Origin: Raineyella sp044508675
GTDB lineage: Bacteria > Actinomycetota > Actinomycetes > Propionibacteriales > Propionibacteriaceae
NCBI GenBank assembly: GCA_044508675.1
Contig: JBIQHF010000001.1
Span: forward strand, 62,001 to 126,000
Direction of reading: 5' to 3'
DNA: 64,000 nt
Positions 36,760 through 45,703 of this stretch are shown here, in pieces. The notes beneath the pieces are model-generated. The model was not told the origin of the DNA and searched no databases. It was given only the letters and a program-made list of their open reading frames with translations. Numbering within the stretch: the stretch's first letter is position 1; each line of letters starts with the position of its first letter. The position numbers were made by a program, and so were the translations under genes.

Positions 36760-37104
36760 ATGGCATCACGCACCCCTGAAGAAGTCTTCCAGCACCACGG
36801 TCAGGCACTCGGCGAGGAGAACCTCGACGAGATCATCAAGGACTACACCGACGATGCCATCCTCATCGTTCAGGGCAAGGTCTACCGGGGCAAGGATGGC
36901 GCCCGCCAGGTGTTCGTCCAACTGCTCAGCGACGTGCCGCAGGCACAGTGGGAACTGGACACGACCTTCGCCGACGACGTGCTCTACCTGGAGTGGAAGG
37001 CCACCGGGGGCGGCCGGAAGGTCGAGGACGGCATCGACACCTTCATCTTCGCCGACGGGATGATCCGGGTGCAGACGGTCGTCTACCACGTTGGCCCCGC
37101 CTGA
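36760..37104 (+). CDS. NTF2-like/SnoaL-like protein
   Basis: A 114-residue single-domain protein of the SnoaL/NTF2-like fold: EEVFQHHGQALGEENLDEII forms the first helices, DYTDDAILIV and GKVYRGKDGARQVF follow, with IDTFIFADGMIRVQTVVYHV as the closing strands. Such proteins are isomerases, hydrolases or ligand binders. The start ATG 36760 has a GGAGAG site 8 bases upstream. It is divergent from the alcohol dehydrogenase gene. Confidence 0.82.
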   Translation: MASRTPEEVFQHHGQALGEENLDEIIKDYTDDAILIVQGKVYRGKDGARQVFVQLLSDVPQAQWELDTTFADDVLYLEWKATGGGRKVEDGIDTFIFADGMIRVQTVVYHVGPA

Positions 37105-37143
37105 CCGGCCCCACCTGCCGGACCGGCCCGACACCTCTGTAGA

Positions 37144-37166
37144 AGTGACCTAGATCACATTACTAT
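37144..37166 (+). promoter_or_regulatory. CRP/GlxR-like site and -10 box upstream of VOC gene
   Basis: AGTGACCTAGATCACA at 37144-37159 fits the CRP/GlxR pattern TGTGA-N6-TCACA in all but one base, and TACTAT at 37161-37166 is a good -10 box. The VOC gene starts at 37213. A protein bound here would overlap the -35 region, which suggests repression; this is inference. Confidence 0.45.
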
Positions 37167-37212
37167 GGAGAATGTGCCCGGCCACGAGGACCGAGCGGCA
37201 GGGAGACAGATC

Positions 37213-37599
37213 ATGTTGAGGGATTTCACGCCCGTACCGACGCTGGCGGTGAGCGACCTCGCGGCCGCATCCGCCTTCTACGAGTCGCTGGGCTTCAGCC
37301 CGGGCGAAACGAGCTACGAGGGGACCTTCTTCTCCTCGGGATCGGGGTCGTTCTTCATCTACACGTCGGACTTCGCCGGCACCAACAAGGCGACGGCCAT
37401 GTCGTTCATGGTGCCCGGCGCGTCCTTCGACCAAGAGGTCGAGAACCTGCGCAGTGCAGGAGTGACCTTCGAGACCTTCGACGCGCCTGGGATCACCTGG
37501 AACAACGGCGTCGCCACCATGGACGGTGGCGGCAAGGGCGTCTGGTTCAAGGATCCCGACGGCAACTTCATCAGCCTCGACCAGACTCCATCCTCGTAG
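37213..37599 (+). CDS. VOC family protein (glyoxalase/bleomycin-resistance fold)
   Basis: A 128-residue single VOC domain: FTPVPTLAVSDLAAASAFYE, LGFSPGETS, then GKGVWFKDPDGNFISLDQ at the C-terminus, where the family's metal-site Glu is normally found; here the DPDGNFI is followed by S-L-D, so the metal ligand may be altered. Start ATG 37213 with an AGGGAGA site. Function unknown; a lyase, dioxygenase or binding role is possible. Confidence 0.85.
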   Translation: MLRDFTPVPTLAVSDLAAASAFYESLGFSPGETSYEGTFFSSGSGSFFIYTSDFAGTNKATAMSFMVPGASFDQEVENLRSAGVTFETFDAPGITWNNGVATMDGGGKGVWFKDPDGNFISLDQTPSS

Positions 37600-37651
37600 G
37601 ATGGTGGCGCACGGGGCAACTGCCCCGACGACACGGAGCACGGGGGCCCGC

Positions 37652-38128
37652 ATGGCGACACCACTGGACACCCGCATCCCGCCGCCGGTCTGGACGGCGG
37701 GGCTGGGCGTGGTCCAGTGGCTGCTCGCCGGTAGGCCGAGCTATCTACGCCGCCCCGGCCCCCTCCGCTTCGTCATCGCCGGCCTGGTCGGCACCGCCAG
37801 CGCCGGGGTCGGCATCGCCGCGGTGTACGAGTTCGCCCGGCGCGGCACCACCTACCACCCCGGGGCTCCTGAGCACGCCAGCGTGCTGGTCACCGACCGG
37901 ATCTACCGCTACACCCGCAATCCGATGTACCTCGCCCTTGCCGGCGCGCTCGTCACCCACGCGGCCTGGCTCGGCACGCTGCGCGCAGTCCCGCCGATCG
38001 CCGCGCTCACCGCAATCCTGACGATCGTCCAGGTCCGCCCCGAGGAGGAGGCCCTCGAGCGGCTGTTCGGCGACGACTACCGTACGTACGTCCATCGCGT
38101 GCCGAGGTGGATCGGGCTGCACCGTTGA
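37652..38128 (+). CDS. Isoprenylcysteine carboxyl methyltransferase-like membrane protein
   Basis: A 158-residue membrane protein. The hydrophobic segment LRFVIAGLVGTASAGVGIAA is followed by the ICMT/PEMT-like signature YRYTRNPMYLALAGALVTHA and, after another helix, RPEEEALERLFGDDYRTYV with RVPRWIG. These C-terminal features form the SAM-binding site in the family. Bacterial members methylate small molecules or lipids; the substrate is unknown. The stop overlaps the possible TTG start of the next gene. Confidence 0.85.
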   Translation: MATPLDTRIPPPVWTAGLGVVQWLLAGRPSYLRRPGPLRFVIAGLVGTASAGVGIAAVYEFARRGTTYHPGAPEHASVLVTDRIYRYTRNPMYLALAGALVTHAAWLGTLRAVPPIAALTAILTIVQVRPEEEALERLFGDDYRTYVHRVPRWIGLHR

Positions 38129-38709
38129 CCCCGATCATCGGAGAACCTCGCCGGATCAACCCGCTGCTGCGGCTGGGGATCCTGATCGCCGAGCGTACGA
38201 CCGGGCGACGCACGGCTCCTGCACGCCTGCTGGCCTGGGCACCCCGTACGGCCATCGGCGCCGGGATGCTGGAGGCCACGGCGGTCCACCGGATCCCGGG
38301 GTTGGACGCGCGGCACCTCAAGTTGGCTCGCCTGGCGGCCTCGTTGACCACGAACTGTGCGTTCTGCATCGACATGAATGCCCATGCGCATCGGGAGGCA
38401 GGGCTCACCGACCGGGAGGTGTACGCCCTGCGCGACGGTAACGAGGACGACGAGCCCGGATTCAGCGCGAGCGAGCGACTGGTCATCGCGTACGCCCGGG
38501 CCCTGTCGCAGACGCCTCCGGCGACCGAGGACGACCTGCTCGCCGCAATGGCGGCCACCTTCACCGAGCAGCAGGTGGTGCTGCTCGCCGCGACCGTCGC
38601 CTCGGTGAACTATTGGGCGCGGTTCAACCAGGGGCTGGGAATCCCGTCGGCCGGATTCGGTGACCATTGCCTCCTGCCTGCCGATCCCGGCCCGGTTCCG
38701 GAACCCTGA
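38125..38709 (+). CDS. Carboxymuconolactone decarboxylase/AhpD-like protein
   Basis: About 194 residues from a TTG at 38125 that overlaps the upstream stop; GTG 38107 is another possible start. The AhpD core motif is TTNCAFCIDMNAHAHREAG (C-x-x-C followed by His three residues later), and the C-terminal part has EQQVVLLAATVASVNYW. The family includes peroxidase partners and decarboxylases; the CXXC pair suggests a redox role. It has a counterpart near ahpC in the window. Confidence 0.84.
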   Translation: MTPIIGEPRRINPLLRLGILIAERTTGRRTAPARLLAWAPRTAIGAGMLEATAVHRIPGLDARHLKLARLAASLTTNCAFCIDMNAHAHREAGLTDREVYALRDGNEDDEPGFSASERLVIAYARALSQTPPATEDDLLAAMAATFTEQQVVLLAATVASVNYWARFNQGLGIPSAGFGDHCLLPADPGPVPEP

Positions 38710-38801
38710 CCGCGGTCGCCACCCCGGCTGCCCCGATCCCTTGCGCGAACCCCTGTCCGCCTACGTTGACACTGACGACGCGAAGCGGAGGAACAGGACA
38801 G

Positions 38802-39563
38802 ATGAACCAGGTGGACTTCAACACGGTGCTCAACGACGGGGCCATCAGCGTCCTTTCCCGTCGAGCGGTCCTCGGGCCCTGGGCCGACCGTCGGCTCGGC
38901 CCGTACGACTGGCGAACCGACTTCGACACCGGTCTGGCGGCCTTCATCGCTCGCGAGGGCGGGGGCCGGATCGACTTCGGCTGGCCGCAGGCCCTAGTCT
39001 CCATCGCGCCCGGCCCGGGCACGATCCTGTGGTCCTGGGCCCAGCCCCGATCGCCGAGGTCCCTCGCTGCGGTCAACCGGCTGCGGGAGTTCGGCCAGCA
39101 TTACGGCATCCCCCAACTGACCGAGCCGGAGGTCCCCTTCGACCGTCTCGTCCGGGATCCCGGCAGCTACGACTCCGAGGATGCGATGCTGATGGACATC
39201 GCCCACCGGGTGGCCATCGTCGCCGGCCAGGTGACCGACCTGCCGCAGTACGTGATCGCCGCCCAGGGCCAGTCCAAAAGCGTCCTCCTCCTACCGTCGT
39301 CGCAGGTCCCGCTCCCGACGATGCGCGGGTTCCGTGAGGCCATCGACCTTGCCCTGAACGCCGGGTACATCACGAACGTCCGCCGCAGCCTCGAATCCGC
39401 CATCCAGCGCCTCGGGTTCTCGGCGGACTGGCGCGGAGACGGCCGCCAGGTGCGGATCGAGGGTGCCGGGAAGTCCATCGAGTTGGAGTTCGACGAGTTC
39501 GGCCGGGTGACGACCATCCGGTTCGCCGTCGACGGGGAAGGCATCCTCCGCGACACGGAGTGA
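38802..39563 (+). CDS. Hypothetical protein, DUF6882-like
   Basis: A 253-residue soluble protein. The segment FGWPQALVSIAPGPGTILWS followed by WAQPRS resembles DUF6882-type proteins, whose function is unknown; the C-terminal 80 residues (MRGFREAIDLALNAGYI, FDEFGRVTTIRFAV) may be a second small domain. The start ATG 38802 has a GGAGGAA site; the frame is open further upstream but only as an overlap with the previous gene. It converges with the MmcQ-like gene, one base apart. Confidence 0.6.
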   Translation: MNQVDFNTVLNDGAISVLSRRAVLGPWADRRLGPYDWRTDFDTGLAAFIAREGGGRIDFGWPQALVSIAPGPGTILWSWAQPRSPRSLAAVNRLREFGQHYGIPQLTEPEVPFDRLVRDPGSYDSEDAMLMDIAHRVAIVAGQVTDLPQYVIAAQGQSKSVLLLPSSQVPLPTMRGFREAIDLALNAGYITNVRRSLESAIQRLGFSADWRGDGRQVRIEGAGKSIELEFDEFGRVTTIRFAVDGEGILRDTE

Positions 39564-39564
39564 G

Positions 39565-39957
39565 TCAGCGTCGGTCGAGCTCGCTCACGAGCCGGGCGCC
39601 GGCGGTCTCCCGGTAGGAGGCCTCGACCAGCTCGCGCACTTCCTGCCAATCGACGTCACCGTCCAGGTCGACACCGATCCAGCCGCTCGGGCCCAGGTAG
39701 GCCGGCCGGTAGCAGCGCGCCTCCTCGGCGAGGGCCCGCACCTCCTCCTCGTCGGGGTGCACCACGAGCGACTGGTCGTGCTGCTCGTACTCGCCGTCGA
39801 TCTTGATCGAGCCACCGTAGTAGGCGAAGACCTTCTTGGTGAAGAAGGCCGGACGGCCGTGGCTGAGCTTCTCGGCCGCCCCCGGGAACGACAGGGCGAT
39901 CTCTCGCACCCGGTGCAGCAGCGGATCGCCCGGGTCGAACATCACAGGGTGGTCCAT
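39565..39957 (-). CDS. MmcQ/YjbR family protein
   Basis: A 130-residue protein with the MmcQ/YjbR (CyaY-like) fold: ALSFPGAAEKLSHGRPAFFT, KKVFAYYGG, SLVVHPDEEEVRAL and YLGPSGWIGVDLDG. The family is often called DNA-binding on structural grounds, but a role is not established. Normal length. Nothing in the surroundings points to a partner. Confidence 0.88.
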   Translation of the reverse strand: MDHPVMFDPGDPLLHRVREIALSFPGAAEKLSHGRPAFFTKKVFAYYGGSIKIDGEYEQHDQSLVVHPDEEEVRALAEEARCYRPAYLGPSGWIGVDLDGDVDWQEVRELVEASYRETAGARLVSELDRR

Positions 39958-39987
39958 GCAGCCGAGCCTACGTGGTGGCGGCCTGGT

Positions 39988-41631
39988 TCAGCGGATCGTG
40001 ACCGCGGAGTCGAACAACGCGAGCACCCGCTCCTCGCCGAAGGGCCACACCGCGGCCAGCGCCGCGTCAGCCGGGTCCGTCCCGAACGACGGCGCCCCCG
40101 GTAGCGCGAACCCGGCAGACACCGACCGCACCGGGGCGTCATCGGGTAGCTCCGCGAGCCTGCGGGCGGCCGCGATCCCCGCCTGCAGGTCCCCCAACTC
40201 GTCCACGAGCCCACGATCCAGGGCATCGGCCCCGCTCCAGATCCGGCCACGACCGACCTGGTCCACCTGCTCCCGGCTCAAGCCACGCCCCTCGGCCACC
40301 CGGGCCACGAACCGGCCGTACACCTCGTCCATCATCCGCTCGGCCCAGGCGCGCTCGGCATCGGAGAAGGCCCGGTTCGGGCTGCTGAACAGCGCCATCT
40401 CCCGCCCCACGACCTCCGGGTTGCGACCGATCCGCCCGTTGAGCTCGGTCAGCACCGGCTTGCCGACCAGGACGCCGATGCTGCCGGTGATGGTGTACGG
40501 GCTGGCCACCACGTGGTCGGCCTGGGCGAGCACGTAGTAGCCACCCGAAGCCGCCACCTCGCCCATCACCGCGACCACCGGCTTGCTGCAGCGCTCCACG
40601 GCGCGGCAGATCACATCCGAGGCCAACGCGGAACCGCCGCCGGAGTCGACGTGCAGCACGATCGCCTTGGTGGTCTGGTCGCGCTCGGCCTTGCGGAGCG
40701 CGGCGACCACGGTCTCGGACCCGGCGGTCCGGCCCCCGAACAGCGGCACGGACGGGCGGCTGGCCCCCGAGACGATGCCGCCGACGATCGGCACCACGGC
40801 GACGCCTTCCCTGGTCTTCGCCCGCATCCTGTCGGTCACCTGGGCGCGGGCGAGCTGCAGGGAGCGGGTCCAGTCCTGCTCCACGGGAACGGCGATCTCG
40901 TCGTCGTACGCGATCCGGGTGATCAGACCCACATCCCTCAGCTGGGTGGCGTTGGTGAAGCCGGCCTCCAGCCAGTCGGCCGGCGCAGCATTCTCCGCGC
41001 CGGTGTCCTGGGCGCCCTGGGCCTCGTCGGCATCGCGCCCGACGGCAGCGAGCCAGGTCCGCTCGGCGGAGTCGATGTAGGCGGTGAGCTGTTCACGCTC
41101 GTAGTCGTCCATGTGGTCGTCGGAGAACTGGGTGAGCGCCGACTTGTACTCGCGGATCCGCAGGTTCTCGAAGGTGATCCCGCGCCGGCCCAGGAACTCT
41201 CCGTAGAACACCCGCTCGGCGGCGAAGCCGGGCAGCAGCACCTCGGCGGACTCGGGGGCGACCACCTCGCGCACGTCCGCGCCGACCAGCAGGGTCCGCA
41301 TGGTGACCTGCGGCAGGTACACGACCACCCGCTTGTGCTGCTGCAGCCGACCCAGTGCGCGGCCGATCGCCTCGCAGGTCGCCAGACCCGCGTTCAGGTT
41401 GACCACGCGGACCAGCACCGCGGCGGGAGCTGCGGGGGCCGCGAGCCGGTCGAGTCGTTCGACCAGCGATTCGATCGTCTCGGTGCGCCCCAGCAGGGAC
41501 TCCAGGCGGGAGCCGGGACGGGTCGGGTACGCACCGTGCAGGTCGACGATGGCCCAGGTGGCGGGCTCGTGCTGGCCGTCACGGCCGGCGGCCAGGCGGA
41601 GCAGCTTCGACAGGTCAGGGAAGGGGCTCAT
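39988..41631 (-). CDS. sppA: Signal peptide peptidase SppA, 67K type
   Basis: About 547 residues; two tandem SppA-like domains. The N-terminal domain carries the catalytic Lys in REYKSALTQF, the C-terminal domain the catalytic Ser in GEVAASGGYYVLAQADHV. The long form normally degrades leftover signal peptides in the membrane. Unlike Escherichia coli SppA, no clear N-terminal membrane helix is seen in PFPDLSKLLRLAAGRDG, so it may be cytoplasmic or peripheral. ATG 41631 has a GGAGG site at a proper distance, while GTG 41640 does not. Confidence 0.88.
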   Translation of the reverse strand: MSPFPDLSKLLRLAAGRDGQHEPATWAIVDLHGAYPTRPGSRLESLLGRTETIESLVERLDRLAAPAAPAAVLVRVVNLNAGLATCEAIGRALGRLQQHKRVVVYLPQVTMRTLLVGADVREVVAPESAEVLLPGFAAERVFYGEFLGRRGITFENLRIREYKSALTQFSDDHMDDYEREQLTAYIDSAERTWLAAVGRDADEAQGAQDTGAENAAPADWLEAGFTNATQLRDVGLITRIAYDDEIAVPVEQDWTRSLQLARAQVTDRMRAKTREGVAVVPIVGGIVSGASRPSVPLFGGRTAGSETVVAALRKAERDQTTKAIVLHVDSGGGSALASDVICRAVERCSKPVVAVMGEVAASGGYYVLAQADHVVASPYTITGSIGVLVGKPVLTELNGRIGRNPEVVGREMALFSSPNRAFSDAERAWAERMMDEVYGRFVARVAEGRGLSREQVDQVGRGRIWSGADALDRGLVDELGDLQAGIAAARRLAELPDDAPVRSVSAGFALPGAPSFGTDPADAALAAVWPFGEERVLALFDSAVTIR

Positions 41632-41682
41632 GTTCGGCACGCCTCCACCGTACGAGACCGGTACAACACGGCTTCCGGAGGG

Positions 41683-42066
41683 TCAGTCCCATCCCCCGTA
41701 GGGGACGGTGATGATCTCGAGGTTGTGGCCGTCCGGGTCCTTCCAGTAGAGACCGCGTCCACCGTCGTTCCGGTTGATTCCCTCCCGCCGGTGCGAGGGG
41801 TCGGCCCAGAAGGTCAGGCCACGCTCCTGGATCCGGTCCCAGATCTCGTCGAACTCCTGCTCGGAGACCAGGAACGCGTAGTGCTGCCGCTGGAACCCAT
41901 CCGGCGCATGGTCGTCGGCGAAGTCCAGCGACGTGTCGCCGACCCGGACCACGACGAACGGCCCGTACGTCGCTGGCGGGTCCAGCCCGAGGATCTCGGC
42001 GAGGAACGCGGCCGAGGCGTGCTTGTCGGTGGCGTGGACGATGGTGTGGTTGAGTGTCACGGTCAT
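41683..42066 (-). CDS. VOC family protein
   Basis: A 127-residue VOC domain: TLNHTIVHATDKHASAAFLA with an early metal-type His, VVVRVGDTSLDFA, HYAFLVSEQEFDEIWDRI and GRGLYWKDPDGHNLEIITVP, where the Glu in NLEI is the usual metal ligand. Metal site residues are thus kept, unlike in the VOC gene at 37213. Substrate unknown. It precedes the SppA gene on the same strand by 51 bases. Confidence 0.87.
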   Translation of the reverse strand: MTVTLNHTIVHATDKHASAAFLAEILGLDPPATYGPFVVVRVGDTSLDFADDHAPDGFQRQHYAFLVSEQEFDEIWDRIQERGLTFWADPSHRREGINRNDGGRGLYWKDPDGHNLEIITVPYGGWD

Positions 42067-42090
42067 GGCCGGGCTCCCTCCGCGGGTTCC

Positions 42091-42477
42091 TCAGGGCCGG
42101 GGGCCTGCCGGGCCGGGCTCGTCCTCCGGCCCCAGGTAGGGCATCCCGGCGGTCGGGTCGGCATTCTGCGCCCGGGTCTCGCGCAGCGCCCGGACACGCT
42201 CGCGATAGTCGGCCGGGTCGATGTCGCCGGCGGCCAGGCGGTTGTTCAGCGTCCGCAGCGCCTCGTCGTCCGGGCCGTTCCCGGCGCCCACGGGGCCCTG
42301 CTGCCGGTGGTGCGGGTGGCCGCAGCAGTGGACCGCGTCGTGACCGCCGCCCGGATACGGTCCGAACTGCGGTCCGACGGTGTCGTCCCGGCGGACCAGA
42401 CTGATCGCCACGGGCAGGAGGATCAGCAGCGAGACGAGCAGGAAGACGAACAGCATGAGGATCCCTCCGACGAGCAT
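42091..42477 (-). CDS. SHOCT-domain membrane protein
   Basis: About 128 residues: one N-terminal membrane helix (LMLFVFLLVSLLILLPVAIS), a Gly/His/Cys-rich linker (HCCGHPHHRQQG) and a C-terminal SHOCT domain (ALRTLNNRLAAGDIDPADYR). SHOCT domains are short oligomerisation modules. The His/Cys linker could bind metal. ATG 42477 is taken as start; a second ATG seven codons later has a better spaced GGAGGG site and could be the true one. Confidence 0.75.
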   Translation of the reverse strand: MLVGGILMLFVFLLVSLLILLPVAISLVRRDDTVGPQFGPYPGGGHDAVHCCGHPHHRQQGPVGAGNGPDDEALRTLNNRLAAGDIDPADYRERVRALRETRAQNADPTAGMPYLGPEDEPGPAGPRP

Positions 42478-42552
42478 GCCCCCATTGTCCCCTCCCCCGG
42501 TAATGCCCGGCGGTGCGACGACCTGGGCCGCGGGGTCCGTACGATCGAAGGC

Positions 42553-43857
42553 ATGGATGCACACCCCGGGAGTCCCGCCACGGGCGGACCGGCCGTTGTT
42601 TCGGCCACCCAGCCGTGGGCGCGCTGGGCCGAGTCCGCCGGCACCGGGGTCGTGGTGGCGTGGCTGATGTTCGCCACCGCCCTGTTCAGCACCATGCCGG
42701 CGGAACTGCGCTGGCACCTGGAGGGCGGCCGGCCGGTCCCGGGCACCAATGACCCGTACGACCCGCGCTATCCCGACCCGGCCGGCCCCTGGTCGGTGTC
42801 GCTGGTCGACACCGCCTGGCTGCCGATCCTGCTGCTGGCCTGCCTGGGCGTCGGTGCCGGCCTGGCCATCCGCCGATCCCGGCCACGGGCCGGCTACCTC
42901 CTGGTCGTGGTCGGTTGTGCGGGCTACCTGATGCTCGGGGGTTCGCTGCTGGTCTCCCTGGTCGCCCCCGCCATTGCGCTGGTCAGCCTGAGCGCCGCCG
43001 TGGACGCCGGGGTCTCCTGGCTGGGCTGGGTGGCCCTGCTGGTGCCGATGGTGTCGGCAGTGGGCTGGCAGCACCCTTACCTGGGCCTGGCCAGCCCGTG
43101 GCTCTACCCGGCGATCGTCTTCGGGGTCGCCGCGATGCTGGTGCCGACCCTGGCCGTCGAGGTCCGCCGCACCCGTGAGATCTCTCGCCGGCGGGCCCAC
43201 GAGGAGGAGATGCGCCAGGTCGCCTACCGGGAGCGGCTCCGGATCGCCCAGGACTTGCACGACGTGGTCGGCCACAGCCTGTCGAGCATTTCCCTGCAGG
43301 CGGCGGTCGCGCTGCGCCTGTTCGACGAGCACCCGGACCAGGCCCGTACGTCACTGGAAGCCATCCGGACCAGCGCGAAGGACTCCCTCGACGACGTCCG
43401 ACGCACCCTCGGCATCCTGCGCGACCCGAACGAGGTCGCGCCACGATCCCCCGGCCCCGGCCTGGATCGGATCGACGACCTGGTTGCCCCGCTGGTCGCC
43501 GGTGGCGCCACCATCACCGTGCACCACGACGGCGCCCCGGGCGCGACCGTGCCGACCCCCGTCCAGCAGGTGGCCTATCGGGTCGTCCAGGAGGGGCTCA
43601 CCAACGCGGTCCGGCACGCCCCCGACACCCCGGTGGACGTACGGATCGCCCGGGAGGGGGACCGACTGCGGGTCGAGGTCCGCAACGGCGGCCCGGCCCC
43701 TACCCGCTCGCTGGCCGAGGGCAACGGCCTGCGGGGCATGCGGGAGCGGGTCACCAGTCTCGGTGGGACACTGGCCATCGAGGACAGCGGTCCCGGCGGC
43801 GTCGGTCTCATCGCCGTGCTACCGCTCGAGGCCACCGACACCGGAGGGAACCGATGA
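42553..43857 (+). CDS. Two-component sensor histidine kinase (NarL-type partner)
   Basis: A 434-residue kinase. Five or so membrane helices cover about residues 30-205, with a Pro/Asp-rich loop (TNDPYDPRYPDPAGP) outside. The HisKA_3 dimerisation helix reads RLRIAQDLHDVVGHSLSSIS, with the phospho-His in QDLHD. The HATPase_c domain has QEGLTNAVRHAP (N box) and GNGLRGMRERV (G box). The following response regulator starts within its stop (ATGA), so they are a pair. The stimulus is unknown. Confidence 0.92.
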   Translation: MDAHPGSPATGGPAVVSATQPWARWAESAGTGVVVAWLMFATALFSTMPAELRWHLEGGRPVPGTNDPYDPRYPDPAGPWSVSLVDTAWLPILLLACLGVGAGLAIRRSRPRAGYLLVVVGCAGYLMLGGSLLVSLVAPAIALVSLSAAVDAGVSWLGWVALLVPMVSAVGWQHPYLGLASPWLYPAIVFGVAAMLVPTLAVEVRRTREISRRRAHEEEMRQVAYRERLRIAQDLHDVVGHSLSSISLQAAVALRLFDEHPDQARTSLEAIRTSAKDSLDDVRRTLGILRDPNEVAPRSPGPGLDRIDDLVAPLVAGGATITVHHDGAPGATVPTPVQQVAYRVVQEGLTNAVRHAPDTPVDVRIAREGDRLRVEVRNGGPAPTRSLAEGNGLRGMRERVTSLGGTLAIEDSGPGGVGLIAVLPLEATDTGGNR

Positions 43858-44522
43858 CCGGCCCGACCGCCCCGATCAGCGTCCTGATCGCCGACGACCA
43901 GCCGATGGTCCGGATGGGCCTGCGCGCCCTGGTCGAGGCGGAGCCCGGCATGGCGGTCGCCGGCGAGGCCGGCACCGGCCTGGAGGCAGTGGCCGAAGTC
44001 CACCGCACCCACCCCGACGTGGTGCTGATGGACATCCGGATGCCCGACCTGGACGGCATCGAGGCGCTGCGCCGGATCAGCGCGGAGCCCGACTGCGCCT
44101 CCACCCGGGTGGTCGTACTCACCACCTTCGAGCTGGACGAGTACGTGTTCGCCGCCCTGCAAGCGGGCGCCGCCGGTTTCCTGGTCAAGGACGCCGACCC
44201 CGAGCAGATCCTCAACGGGATCCGGCTGGCGGCCGGCGGCGAGTCACTACTGTCACCGAGCGTGACCCGTACGGTGATCGCCACCTTCGCCGCGGGCCAT
44301 CGGCCGGTGGCCGATGACGAGCGGTTGGCCAATCTGACCGAGCGCGAGCTGGAGGTGCTGGAACTGGTCGGTGAGGGGCTCAACAACCAGGAGATCGCCG
44401 CCCGGCTGTCGGTCAGCACCGCCACCGCCCGCACCCATGTCAGCCACATCATGGCCAAGGTCGAGGCCCGGGATCGTCCACAACTGGTGGTGCTGGCCTA
44501 TCGCTGCGGGCTGGTGCGCTGA
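43854..44522 (+). CDS. Response regulator, NarL/LuxR family
   Basis: A 222-residue regulator. The receiver domain has the acidic pair in VLIADDQPMV, the phospho-Asp in VVLMDIRMPD and the Lys in LVKDADPE. The C-terminal LuxR-type helix-turn-helix is LTERELEVLELVGEGLNNQE with HVSHIMAKV. Coupled to the histidine kinase upstream. Its last 25 bases overlap the 3' end of the convergent acyltransferase gene. Targets are unknown. Confidence 0.94.
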   Translation: MTGPTAPISVLIADDQPMVRMGLRALVEAEPGMAVAGEAGTGLEAVAEVHRTHPDVVLMDIRMPDLDGIEALRRISAEPDCASTRVVVLTTFELDEYVFAALQAGAAGFLVKDADPEQILNGIRLAAGGESLLSPSVTRTVIATFAAGHRPVADDERLANLTERELEVLELVGEGLNNQEIAARLSVSTATARTHVSHIMAKVEARDRPQLVVLAYRCGLVR

Positions 44523-45595
44523 GGCGCAGTAGGTCCGGCGACCAGTCGCTGGGGGATCCGCAGGATCCACTCGATCGGCCGCGGCCAGCCCAGTCGCTGC
44601 CAGACCCAGCACACCACCAGCATCAGCCCGATCGTCGGCACCATGATCGACCAGTGGTCGTCCCGGCCGTTCGCCGGCGCGAGGAGCGCGACCCCGGCCC
44701 GCAACAGCACCAGTTGCAGCACGTACGCCGACAGGGCCATCCGGCCGGTCGCCACCAGCGGGGCCAGCCAGCGGGTGAGCCGAACCGCCCCGACCCGCGC
44801 CTGCAGGGCCACCAGGAACCAGACCACGAAGACGGCGAGCACCGCGTCGAAGAACAGCTCCAAGTGGGTGCCGCTGTCGGGCGGCATCCCGTCGGGCCGT
44901 AGCCGGCCGACCGCCAGCACCACGGCGGACAGCACCGCGAGCCAGCCGGCGATGGAGCTGCCCGCCCACCGATCCTCGCCCCAGCGCCGGATCGCGCCAA
45001 GCAGCGCCATGCCCAGCAGCGCGAAGCACAGGAACGTGAGCAGCTGGTAGTAGCGGCCCGCCACACTGACCTCGACCACCCACCGCAGGAGGGCCCGACC
45101 GGCCCCCGACTGCCCGGCTGCACCGGCCTCCACCAGCCACTCCCGACCGGCCGACGTCAGCACCGGACCCGCCACGAACACGGCCAGGGCCAGCAGCGCC
45201 GAGACCTTGGGCCGAGGACCGAGCGCCGGCAGGAGCAGGGCCAGCACGACGGTGAGGCCACCCAGCCAGGGCAGGACGACGACCACCTGCCAGTGGATCG
45301 GCGCCACGGCCAGGCCGATACCCAGCAGCAGGACGCCGCGCAGCACCTGCGTGAGCACGAACCGCGGCACGTCGAGCGTGCGCCGGTCCCACTTCAGCTG
45401 CAGCGACAGCCCCAGCAGCAGGGCGAACAAGGGTGCGGTGTAGTACGCGGTGAGCTCGAAGACCCCACCCACCGGAGACGCGTGCGCGATGACCATCGAG
45501 ACCACGGCCAGGCCGCGGGCCAGGTCCAGCCAGACCAGCCGTGATGGGCCGGCGACAGCGGGAGCGGCCACCCGGGCTGCGGAGGGCGTAGTCAC
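44498..45595 (-). CDS. DUF1624/heparan-alpha-glucosaminide acetyltransferase-like membrane protein
   Basis: About 365 residues from GTG 45595, with around ten membrane helices. The N-terminal SRLVWLDLARGLAVVSMVIA is the signature of the DUF1624/acyltransferase group; a C-terminal DUF418-like part includes PLVATGRMALSAYVLQLVLL. Members move acyl groups across the membrane to sugars or cell-envelope polymers. The frame is open much further upstream, but that part overlaps the convergent gene at 45704 and is not real coding sequence. Confidence 0.75.
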   Translation of the reverse strand: MTTPSAARVAAPAVAGPSRLVWLDLARGLAVVSMVIAHASPVGGVFELTAYYTAPLFALLLGLSLQLKWDRRTLDVPRFVLTQVLRGVLLLGIGLAVAPIHWQVVVVLPWLGGLTVVLALLLPALGPRPKVSALLALAVFVAGPVLTSAGREWLVEAGAAGQSGAGRALLRWVVEVSVAGRYYQLLTFLCFALLGMALLGAIRRWGEDRWAGSSIAGWLAVLSAVVLAVGRLRPDGMPPDSGTHLELFFDAVLAVFVVWFLVALQARVGAVRLTRWLAPLVATGRMALSAYVLQLVLLRAGVALLAPANGRDDHWSIMVPTIGLMLVVCWVWQRLGWPRPIEWILRIPQRLVAGPTAPQRTSPQR

Positions 45596-45703
45596 CCCGG
45601 AAGCGTATGCCAAGGACCGGCCGGGACACTGCTGGACCGGCACAGTCCTCGGTCGGGTTACACTCGCTGCGCGCACCTGCAGTCCAACCGGGGAGGAACC
45701 CGC

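Noticed and set aside
40513..42552. A long N-terminal extension of the histidine kinase frame
   Set aside because: This stretch is antisense to SppA, VOC and SHOCT genes; the kinase has a good ATG at 42553 and a natural membrane N-terminus there.
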